Positions 1 through 8,500 of a DNA stretch of 13,901 bases are shown piece after piece (the stretch's first letter is position 1; each line of letters begins with the position of its first letter). The stretch is from Gelatoporia subvermispora B (lineage: Eukaryota; Basidiomycota; Agaricomycetes; Polyporales; Gelatoporiaceae), in contig KB445839.1 in the NCBI GenBank assembly GCA_000320605.2, positions 1-13,901 on the forward strand. The letters run 5' to 3'. The notes beneath the pieces are model-generated. The model was not told where the DNA came from, did not search any database, and saw only the letters and a list, made by a program, of their open reading frames with translations. The position numbers were made by a program, and so were the translations under genes.

Positions 1-413
1 CCATCGCTGTACGAGCAGGCGGGCGGCAAGAGTCCGTTTGAACAAGTCGTCCCACATGCAACCGGTGACAGCATGTCATATAGCCCCTCATTGTCCGGTG
101 TATATCCCGGTCGACCTGTGAGCACCATCCAGCCGCAGTTCACCGGCAGTGGATCCATCCTGCAGCCGCAGTTGACGGAACAGCTGAAGCCAGGATCATC
201 GGCGCCTCCGTTTCCGGCCCGTTTCGCGCTCGGAACGTCGACGTCTGTTTTCCCATTCGCGCAGGCACCAGCAGCCCTGCCTGCGCAACACTGGGGCGCT
301 ACACCAGCGGGGAAGGATAGCGCAGATCGCTTATTCGCTGGTCTGAATGCACAAGTGATCGTCTCCGGAGCAGGGCTTGCATGCATTTGGTCCCCTTGCA
401 GAAGTTAGGATAC
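1..413 (+). pseudogene. Partial EH-domain endocytic scaffold protein (Ede1/Eps15/Pan1-like), broken
   Basis: The frame is open from base 1, so the gene begins outside the window. It encodes a Pro/Gln/Thr/Ser-rich linker with 'QPQFTG' and 'LQPQLT' motifs, then HWGATPAGKDSADRLFAGL, which resembles the first helix of an EH domain (usual form WxxTPxEKxxADRFFxxLD). An intron with GTGATC donor and CTTGCAG acceptor (355-401) joins LNAQ to KLGY in phase 0, matching the typical 'LDTQ-KKGY' junction. After KLGY similarity stops: the EF-hand-like remainder (GDVAVPFML...) is absent, and the frame runs on as unrelated sequence to a stop near 584. EH proteins organise early endocytic sites at the plasma membrane. 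I read this as a truncated host gene or captured fragment next to the transposon. Family assignment is from remembered motifs. The native 5' part is not visible. Confidence 0.45.
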
Positions 414-690
414 TCAGCTCCAATTTGGTCGAGTATACGCAGTGAATGTCAAATGTTGGTACATGTCTTGCATGGCCGTCCTGTACGAGCCTTATCCGGA
501 ATCCCGATCACCTGCGCGAGTGGTCCAAGCTCAGACTTTCTGTCGACTCGCCTACATAGCATTCCCGGAATGTTCGCATTGTAAACTGCTGTGCCCTCGC
601 AATGCTTTAGACTTTGAAAAAAAGTAGATCCTTTGAATTATTTTCACGTCAGGCCGCCGCATCAGCAAATCCTATGGTTTGATTTGATCT
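414..690. other. Left flank, no gene recognised
   Basis: This is the stretch between the break in the EH-domain fragment and the left end of the transposon. Short open frames exist on the plus strand but resemble no family I know. An A-rich run with an AT-rich patch lies around 615-645. I see no target-site duplication matching the right flank. Confidence 0.3.
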
Positions 691-707
691 ACTTCAAACT
701 ACTTACA
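691..707 (+). repeat. Left terminal inverted repeat
   Basis: ACTTCAAACTACTTACA matches the reverse complement of 13319-13335 at 16 of 17 positions. A weaker match may extend further inward (CGACTTGAGG against ACTGCTTAGAG). The base before it is T, whereas the right copy is preceded by the C expected of a CACT-type end. Confidence 0.6.
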
Positions 708-1035
708 CGACTTGAGGCGACTTGAAGTCGTTTCGACTGCCTGAAATGGTCTTCAAAGCGCTTGAAGCGGGTAAGGAGACGCCAGTAGTTACAAGTAGCG
801 TTTCGTACTTGGTAGTCCTTGGGCGCCTTTGAGTTACTTGGAATCGTATTGAGTCTATGCCTGCAACTTCGGCGCACTTAAATGTTCTTAGCTGTGTTGT
901 TCGGACCTTAAAATTTGCTTTGAATCTTTTGAAGCCCTTCGATTTCACTTGAATACACTGATCCGTGCTTGACGTCACGACTCAAGTCAGCCAAAGTTGA
1001 TTCAAGTGCACGGCACATGTCTCAAGAGCTCGGAC
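708..1035. repeat. Left subterminal repeat region
   Basis: This stretch is dense in variants of a short ACTTGAA/ACTTGG motif in both orientations: GACTTGAAG near 717, CTTCAAAG near 751, GCTTGAAG near 758, TACTTGG at 806 and 835, TTTGAAGC near 928, CACTTGAAT near 945, and inverted copies ACTCAAGTC near 979 and TTCAAGTGC near 1000. In CACTA elements such arrays bind the element's own DNA-binding protein during end pairing. That role here is inference. No gene is convincing in this stretch. Confidence 0.5.
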
Positions 1036-1372
1036 AAGTCACGCGGAGTAGCACTGAGCAGCGCAAAGCAAACCGCAGTACACGCAGGAGCGACAAGGAA
1101 AGTGTAAACATCGTCAATTCTCGTAAAACAGGACCAGCTATCTACGAGTAATGACTGAAAGTCCGGGGGGGGCCCTTTGCGAGTTAGATAAAGTGACGAA
1201 CAGTATCTACATGTACGTGAAAGATAGCAGATTGGACTAAGCAGACTGGATAGCGAACCAACGAGGACCAGGACAAGCATGGGATAACGAGAGCAAAAGT
1301 CAAAACTGGGAATCGTGTATGGAGAAGGAAATCAAGACCGTGTATGGTTGCGAAAGAATTTGATTAGACAGC

Positions 1373-1380
1373 TATAAAAG
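1373..1380 (+). promoter_or_regulatory. TATA-box candidate
   Basis: TATAAAAG is a near-consensus eukaryotic TATA element facing rightwards. The first ATG downstream (1399) opens a frame of about 90 codons through the 9-bp repeat, with no recognisable protein. It may be chance or the remnant of a small transcription unit. Confidence 0.2.
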
Positions 1381-1462
1381 CAAGGAACTTGAGACACATG
1401 TCCGAGAAGTACGCGCTTGTGCCGACACGGCGGATATCTGGCGTAGTGGAGGAGAATGCAAC

Positions 1463-1525
1463 AATGGCGACAATGGCGACAATGGTGACAGTGGTGACGG
1501 TGGTGATGATGGCGACGATGGCAAC
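1463..1525 (+). repeat. 9-bp minisatellite, seven copies
   Basis: Seven contiguous 9-mers with consensus rATGGYGAC (aatggcgac, aatggcgac, aatggtgac, agtggtgac, ggtggtgat, gatggcgac, gatggcaac). Divergence between copies is low at the left and higher at the right, as expected for slippage-driven growth. In one frame it reads (N/G/D)GD repeats. Confidence 0.85.
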
Positions 1526-1659
1526 GAAGAGTGCGGAATACTGCGGCTGGATAACGATCCCGACGTACTTGACGAGTACCTGCCTCGCCAAAGCTAGATG
1601 GCTCGGAATGGTCAGCGTGCTAGGAGCTATCAATGGCTATCAGACTCACCGGACTGCAT

Positions 1660-4600
1660 CTACCAGTGGAAGGTGATGGTCGGCTCAGGGGGAACGGGCA
1701 CACCAACAGGGTCAACGGGTTTTGTTCGGTTCCTCCTAAGCTTGACTCTCTCTTGATGGGCCCGTTGAAGGATGCTCTCCCATTTCCAGTCCTCAAGGAC
1801 CTTGATCTCGTTGTGGGCGGCGTTAGCATATTTCCCGAAGTTGTCACCGCTGAACTCCAGGTCCTTGATTGATGGGTGGCGTGCAGTTTTGGAACGTATC
1901 GCGATGTACGCGGTATTCACATGAACCTGGTCGATGAACATGACCCGCTTCAAGTCGTAGATGCGGAAGGCGCGATATGCCTGAACCAGTATTAGTGATC
2001 GAACATCGAGCTTGCGGAGCACCTACCGCTGTCATAGCCAGTGCGAGAGCACCTTGGGGATAACCGTTGTTATCCCACCCCGGTATATCACAGGCATTAG
2101 CCGTGCGCTTGAAATGATGCGCAAGAGCCCTTGCAACCCATACCGACTTACCCGCCCCTTCGGGTTTCTGAAAGCTCATGAGTACACATATGTAGGTATT
2201 GTGTCTCACTTACCGGATTCTCGAACGTGCCATTGTTCTCGTCACAGAGGAATTGGCCTTCCTTCAACATCGTGTTAGAGAACTTGACCCTCTCCGCCAT
2301 GTCATGGTAGTTTCGGCCATCGTTTGAAAGCTCAAAATAGACTTCGAGCATTATATGGGTGCAGGACGCAAATCCGTGCTTGTAGTCGCCTGCACGGGAT
2401 TCCGCCTGGAAGACGCAGCCTTTAGTGCAACCCTCCGGGAGTATGAGGCAACTTACAACTTTGCAGATAGGGTCATCCACAGTTAGGACTCGTGGATACT
2501 GATCTCCCCAGAAGTAGTCGTAAATATCTTGCATGGCCTGCACGGCGTGCGCTGGGTCGATGTCGAATGGGTTGCTGTTCCTTCCGATCCACTTCTCGTA
2601 GGTTGCAGTGAACGTCTTCCACAAGATGTCTTTTTGCTGGTGGATCCAGCGAGGGAGATGCCTTGTATAGACACGGTTGCTTGCCTTCTCGCCATTCTTG
2701 TTCTTCTCGCTGTTCTTGTTGTTCTTGCTCTTCTCGCCCTCCTTCGTCTTCTTACACCTTGCCACCGCCACCTCTTCCTCCTCGTCCTCCTCGTGCTCAT
2801 TCACCTGCCGCCGCTGCCGTCGCTGCTGTTGCTCGTCCTCCTCGTCCTCCTCGTCCTCCTCATCCCCCTCATCCCCCTCGTCCCCCTCGTCCCCCTCGTC
2901 CCCCTTGTCCCCCTCGTCCCCCTCATCCTCTTCCTCCTCATTGTCCTCGTCATCGTGGTTGTGCCAGCCCTCCAAGGCTTTGTTTTGGATCTCAGCAATC
3001 TAGAACACCTCACGATCAACTCCAAAGGGATGATGTATGTATTACTTACATGAGCCATCTCGAAGTCGTAACGCAATTGGCTGGGATCTTGGTATTCCTC
3101 ATGATCGTGCAGTTGCCCGACAAACTCTACCTCTTCCTGGTCTTGCTCATCGGAATCGTCATCGAAGTCTAACATCACCTATCGCGAGGGTCAGTTGAGC
3201 TCACTGAGGCAACAATCAGTACTTACTGTAGCGGGCACGCGCGATCCGCATTTGATTGGGCTCGACGCCGCAGCCTGCCGCTCAACCTCCTCCTCGAGGT
3301 CGTTGAGAGGATCGGAAGTCTTGTGCAACTTGTACGGCTTGGGACGTGGGGTGTAAGGAGAGACGTACCCCACGGTATTCGGGCGACCATGCTCAGTCAC
3401 CGGATTCTGCGGATCTTCAAAATCATACTTGGGCCGGTGCTCGTCCTCGAAGTCATCTTCGTCGTCAGTGAAGTTGATGATATGAGCACCCTTGGTCTGC
3501 CTGGGCCGCTCCTGGCGCTCGTGCTCGATGTCATCTTCGTCGTCAGTGAAGCTGATGATGCGAACACCCTTAGTCTGCCTGGGCCGCTCCTGGTGCTCGT
3601 ACTCGATGTCATCGTCACTGAACCTGATACGAGCACCCTTGCTCTGCCTGGGCCATTCCTGAGGCTCCTCTATGTCATCATCGGCATCAAACCTGATGCG
3701 GACACCTTTGCTCTGCTGGGGCCGCCGCAGGGAAACATCCTGGTCCATGTCGATGTCCTCGTCTTGTTCAGCAATCGGTGGGACAGTGAGCGGCTTCTTC
3801 ACAAAGACAGAGGAAGCAGTTATCGGATGTGAAGGGCCACTCTGGCCACCTCTAGCACGGGTCGGAACTGCTGAAGGAAGCGAAGGAACCTTGAATACTA
3901 CGTTCTTGCCAGTCGCGGTGTTCACAGTCGTCGGCCTTGGCTTGAAACCAGTGAAGATCGGCGAATCGTCATCAAGGATACGAGGAAGGCGAGCAGAGGC
4001 GTTGGGGAGCTTGGAGGCAGGTGCCTTGTGGTGGGATGATCAACTGTGATTCTCCGCACTGGCACTACAGATGCTCACCTTGGACCTTGCATGTGTCCCA
4101 TTCACCTCTGCGTTATCTCCTGCCTTCTGCGATAGCTGAGTCCGTCTATCCTGGGATGGCGTAGGCTTGATCTTCTTGGCGGGAGCCTGAACCTCAGATT
4201 CTGACTCTTCTTCATCGACCACAGAAGGCGGCGGTGGCTTGGGTTGACCGCGAGAGGTTCTCTTGCTGGGAGCCCGAGAGTTGGTTGATGTTGCTGAGCT
4301 CGCCGTAAGAGACGACGTGACTGTACCAGATGTCGCTGTTGAAGAAGTACGGCTGCTCTGAGAGCGCGAGCCCGTACGAGTGCGAAGATTCCAGGCAGCA
4401 TTGTCGACCTTATCAGTGAAATCGTCGAAGTATCGTGGGGTGGAGAGATCCCTGAGCGATGTGAGGACGTTGTGGTAGTGCAGCACGATTTCAGTGAGGA
4501 CAAGGCGCATGGTGACAGAGAGAACAAAAGTTGAGCTTCGATAGAGGTGGTATTAGACTAAATTGGACTCACTTCCCACCAGTGTTGATAGACACGCGGG

Positions 4601-5319
4601 AGCCTCCTGGCTTCGGAGTCTGGATGATTACATCCGCGGGCGGCACCTCCTTGCGCAGGGTCTGTATCTTTTCCCTCAACGCTGTCCTACTGGGCTTGTC
4701 CTTCTTTTTCTCGAGCTCAACCTCTGAGGCTTCACCAGCACTGGGCTCAGCTAGAACCTCATCTTCATCCTCGACCTGAGCAACCTGGGGAACTTCGACA
4801 TCACTTGGTACTTCAGATAAAGCAGAGGATGCGTTGCCTCCCGCCTCATCAACGTCGTTGGCCTCGTCAACGTCCCGGACGTCCGTCTTCTCTTTGCTGG
4901 CTCCAGTGCTACGGCCCTTCCTTGTCTTCTTGTTTGTTGCGGTAGCCTTTCCCTTACCCTTCGCAGCGGGTTTGCTCTGAACTGGGGTAGAACAAGACCG
5001 TATTTAAGCACAAGGCGATCAAGCCAGATAAGAGCTATTAACACCGACCTTCTATGAGAGCACCCTTCTCTGGCTGAACTCCAGTTTTCTTGGCGGCAGC
5101 CCTGGCCCTGGTCTGTCGTGCGAGATTATCCTCATACTCGGCGACCTCTCTATAACCTTCCTCCCTGTCAGCGGCCTTGCGCTGAGCCTCGTCTTCCTTC
5201 GTCTTCTTCGCAGTCTTTTTGGCTTGTCTACGAGCTTGACGGACCTCTGTGGGCAGCTGTTGCGGAAGATCGCGCACGCCGGGATGGCGAGTAGCATTAG
5301 CAGGACGAGTCTCCACCAT
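1660..5319 (-). CDS. Transposon-associated accessory protein, 9 exons, 1086 aa, acidic and repeat-containing
   Basis: I splice nine exons: 5319-5049, 4981-4573, 4535-4079, 4024-3227, 3178-3050, 2999-2457, 2405-2214, 2167-2027 and 1980-1660. All introns are GT...AG, 37-67 nt, and phases agree at every joint, giving one open frame of 1086 residues. The start MVETRPANATRHPG is chosen because an N-terminal 'RPxNxxxHPG' followed by a Lys/Arg/Glu-rich coiled coil (about 35-85) is familiar from Agaricomycete proteins encoded near transposons; an upstream in-frame ATG at 5394 is possible. Then come a basic NLS-like stretch (KGKGKATATNKKTRKGR), Ser/Thr-rich linkers, four tandem repeats (about 481-577), a Glu/Asp/Gly run (about 700-765) and a C-terminal domain (about 785-1055: NPFDIDPAHAVQAMQDIYDYF, YPQGALALAMTA, FSGDNFGKYANAAHNEI). 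The last may be related to DUF6532, but I am not certain. Function unknown. A nuclear DNA-binding partner of the transposase, like TnpA of CACTA elements, is inference. Confidence 0.7.
2770..2958 (-). repeat. Acidic low-complexity tract with 9-bp units, inside the accessory gene
   Basis: On the plus strand this is a C/T-rich run dominated by ccccctcgt-type 9-mers (about 2865-2930) flanked by tcctcc 3-mers. On the coding strand it encodes repeated Gly-Asp-Glu, then Glu-Glu-Asp, a short Gln/Arg break (QQQRRQRRQ) and more Glu. The array keeps the frame because units are multiples of three. The leucine- and proline-rich open frames on the plus strand here are its antisense shadow. Confidence 0.8.
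3430..3721 (-). repeat. Four tandem 23-26-residue repeats within the accessory protein
   Basis: The encoded units begin RPQQSKGVRIRF, PRQSKGARIRF, PRQTKGVRIISF and PRQTKGAHIINF. Each is followed by an acidic segment (DDDIE or DDEDDIE) and a short linker (EPQEW, YEHQER, EHERQER). Pattern: basic KGxRI(x)F strand plus acidic tail. The copies nearest each other are most alike in DNA as well, which points to local duplication. The role is unknown; such charged modules could bind DNA or chromatin. Confidence 0.75.
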
Positions 5320-5540
5320 CGTGATGGTGTAGGAGGACAAGAGGGCGCAAGGCAGCGATGGGGCGCAATGTTGAAGGTCAGGGCGCTCAATCAAGTGCTA
5401 CGTGTCCTCTGGCAACGGCACTTGGCTGTTCTGGGCTCTCAATACGTTTCAGGGGACGCGCTACTCCATACGCGCCTCTTGCGCACTCATTTCCCTTCAC
5501 TTGTACCTAGAATTCAATACATCCGTTCATTCTCGCATCC
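5320..5540. promoter_or_regulatory. Shared divergent promoter region
   Basis: This 221-bp gap separates the start codons of the minus-strand accessory gene and the plus-strand transposase, so it must carry both core promoters and 5' leaders. One copy of the subterminal motif ACTTGG lies at 5420-5425 (GGCACTTGGCTG) and a related CACTTGTAC near 5497. No strong TATA box is seen in either direction. Leader pyrimidine patches (TTTCCCTTCACTT, TTCATTCTCGCATCC) precede the transposase ATG. Co-regulation of both genes, possibly by an element-encoded binder of the motif, is inference. Confidence 0.5.
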
Positions 5541-8500
5541 ATGCCTCGCACTCCCAGAGTGAGATTTTCCATCAAGGCTCAGTCAGGACCACGGTATCTC
5601 TCATGCGATTATTGCAACAAGGGTCCCTTCTTGAGTCGCGCTGGACTTACGAATCACACTCGAGCCAAGCACGCACACCAGCCCCCTCGTCTCCGGATTT
5701 ATGAAGCAGCTGAGGATGCTCATGCCCGTCGGCTTTCCCCATCAGATCATGCTCCATTCCCAACCCACTTCGACCATGTCCGCGAACAGCTAGAGGAGGA
5801 CCGAGAGGAAGCACCCCCAGCTGATGAGCCGATGGACGTTGACGGTGGTGCTGAACAGGACGCCAGGGTAGAAGATCCCATGCTGGAATGGGGCTTCTTC
5901 CCGGATTTCATGGAACACGTCGATGCGATGCAGTGGGATGCACCTGTTCCGGAGGAACAGATACAACCAGATGAAGATGATGCACACGCAGATGGTCCCG
6001 AAGTGCCGCAGCCAAACTTCGCGGGCATATTCACAAGGTGTAACGACCAGCCAGACCAACAAGCTCCCGCGGAAGAAGAAGACAACTACATTGTCCGTAA
6101 AACTCACCTGAAAATGAATGGTTTGTCCGTTAGCCCTTCTGGCAATGTGTTCTGCTTATACCATCATCAGCTCGGCCATGCAATGAACATGGGAACTTCA
6201 TGCCTGAGGGCACGCCGCCTCCTCCACTTCCGGAGCGTGCAGTTGACGACTACTCTCCCTTCGAGGATCGCACGCAGTTCGAGACGGCCGACTTCATTTA
6301 CACGGATAATCAGATGTCCGCAGGACACTTCAAGAAATTGAATCACCTCTGGGCCGCGACCTTAGCCAAGAATCAGGGCCAACCACCTTTCAGGAATACC
6401 AAGGAGATGCATGAGATCATTGACAATGTCCCTCTCGGCGATGTGCGCTGGAAAACAGCCAAAATTCGGTACAAGCTGACCGAGAGCGATGGACCAGGAC
6501 CACATCCGGGCTGGAAAACACAAGAATACGAGATAAACTACCGTGATCCACGTGCCGTCATACGCAACCTGCTCGCAAACCAAGATTTCGATGGGGAATT
6601 CGACTACACACCAATCCGCGACAAAACACGCGAAGACGGATTGCGCCGAAGAGACTTCATGTCGGGTGACTGGGCATGGGATCAGGCGGTGAGCGGTCTT
6701 GTCTTCCTCGATCACGGTTGGTGCAACTGAATATGCAAACAGGATATCATCACAGAGGACGAGAAAACTCACGGATCGATGTTTGTCCCGCTGATCCTAG
6801 GGAGCGACAAGACCACGGTATCTGTCGCCACAGGACAAAATGAGTATTACCCCTTGTACATGTCCATCGGAAACGTACACAACAATGTGCGCCGTGCCCA
6901 CCGAAATGCAGTCGTGGTGATCGGCTTCTTCGCAATGCCAAAATGTACGTGAATTAACTTGACGCTGTGGCAATGACTGATCGATCGATTGTTAGCGAGT
7001 AAGGAGTATGCAAAAGATCCCGAATTTCGGAAATTCAAGCGAAGACTGTACCACGGATCAATCATCAAGATCTTTCAGTCTCTCAAGAAAGCCATGACAA
7101 AGTACGAAGTTTTCCGATGCCCAGATGGACACTTTCGCCGTGTTATCTTTGGGTTGGGTCCTTTCATCGGCGATTACCCTGAGCAGGTGCTCGTAACAAG
7201 CATCGTCCAGGGTTGGTGCGCAAAGTAAGTAGGCCGTCTATAATTTCAAGATTCACTAATCATGCTGCTCAGGTGCACTGCAGCTCCACCAAACCTTGAG
7301 AGCTCTCGCCAACTCCCAAGAACGAGAGAATACACAGCGAAATTGGCAGAAAAGTTAAGCTTTCAACAAGCATGGGATAACTATGGCATCGCGGCCGATA
7401 TCGAGGTAAGACAATTTGCTTTCTCATTTAACTCTTTTGTCTTGTTAGTTTTGCGAGCCCATTCCTCTCTCGATCAACGACTGTCAACGAGAACATAGCG
7501 CATCGAAGGCGACCACTAAGCGCCCGATCTCGTGACCTGCACATCCGGCCTCTCTCATATTGAAAGCTGCTTGATGCGACACACTCAACGCCCTCATCGA
7601 CGTGACAAGTCGTCGTCATAGACGTTCTCGCAAATCGTCGTGAAGAAGGCGCCAACATTGCGCCAAAACGAGCTAAGGCACTCCTCTCCCGCGCCGAGAC
7701 TTGGCCAGCTTCCTCTCAGACTCCCAAGTTCTCCAGCTCCCCATCGCTATTGCATTCCCTCCATACAAACGAATGACTTCCATGGCGTCCCCTCTCGGTC
7801 AATGTAAGTTATTCAAGTGGTACAACTCCGCCTGCTGAGCCGTGGGGGAACAGACTGGCGTACCGAGCTCGATTGCATCCTACAGTTCGCCGGGAGGTCG
7901 CAGGGATTGGTCTGGATTGTTGAGAGGATGAAGTGGGGGGATTGCTACCTCTGGCTGGCGTTTGCAGAAGGTGCGTAATAGCAGTTTTGTGCGTGCAAAC
8001 CACCATGAACGCTGTGCTAGTGAGAGGCGTTCAGTATGGAAGTGGCGTCAGCGTGCATGTCGAGGAGGCGCAAGAGATGGCAGCCGAACAGGCATTCCGC
8101 CGTCTTCTCGATGAGGCGGTCGACAACCTGATCCAGTCGGCTGCGGACACCTCTGCCACGGCGGCCAATTCGACTTAGCTAGTCGACCTTCTTGTATTGT
8201 CCATGCTCAATGAGGAGAGCACTCTGTCGACCCCGGCTCAACCTCTTCAGTCTTTTAGAAACCCTCACCCCTCGCTCAACGCTATGTCAACCCGAAGCGA
8301 TCCTCCTACTGCTCACGACTAAGCTATCACTGTGTGCGAGCAACTTGACGCGCCGACTCGCTGCTCCGATCGAGATCGTACACGATCCACCAAAGCTCGA
8401 TCGTACACAATCCACCAAAGCTGGGTCGCAAATCAGCCTCTTATCGTGGTCTGCGTGTGGGTCGATGCCCAGCCATTGCGATTCTCCAGATCGGTTGGAT

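Larger units (their letters stand above)
1036..1659. other. Non-coding spacer between left subterminal repeats and the minus-strand gene
   Basis: No recognisable gene. It holds a good TATA-like box (TATAAAAG, 1373-1380), an ATG 20 bases downstream and a 9-bp minisatellite (1463-1525). Open frames on both strands through the minisatellite exist mainly because the repeat unit is a multiple of three. One plus-strand frame reads as an NGD-rich tract followed by a short acidic tail and stop at about 1594, without an ATG. Confidence 0.35.

Noticed and set aside
680..690. Target-site duplication at the element ends
   Set aside because: Sequence left of 691 (GATTTGATCT) and right of 13335 (GCCATTC) shares no convincing 2-3 bp or longer duplication in the expected register.
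2529..3172. Long plus-strand open frames rich in Leu/Val/Pro/Ser
   Set aside because: They are the antisense of the acidic tract and flanking exons of the minus-strand gene. Their composition is dictated by the CCTCGT-type repeats, and the minus-strand model splices in phase across the region.
3323..3832. 169-codon plus-strand open frame with repeated 'LDVIFVVSE' units
   Set aside because: Complement of the tandem repeats in exon 4 of the accessory gene. The minus-strand reading has consistent splice sites and familiar N- and C-terminal motifs.
7406..7449. Complete 44-nt intron ending at TTGTTAG, with a lost transposase exon following
   Set aside because: The conserved family sequence runs directly from ...GIAADIE to PYTDSFPRADIHEL, and phases agree. 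The bases after 7449 encode nothing transposase-like, so the full-length intron to 10794 is the better model.
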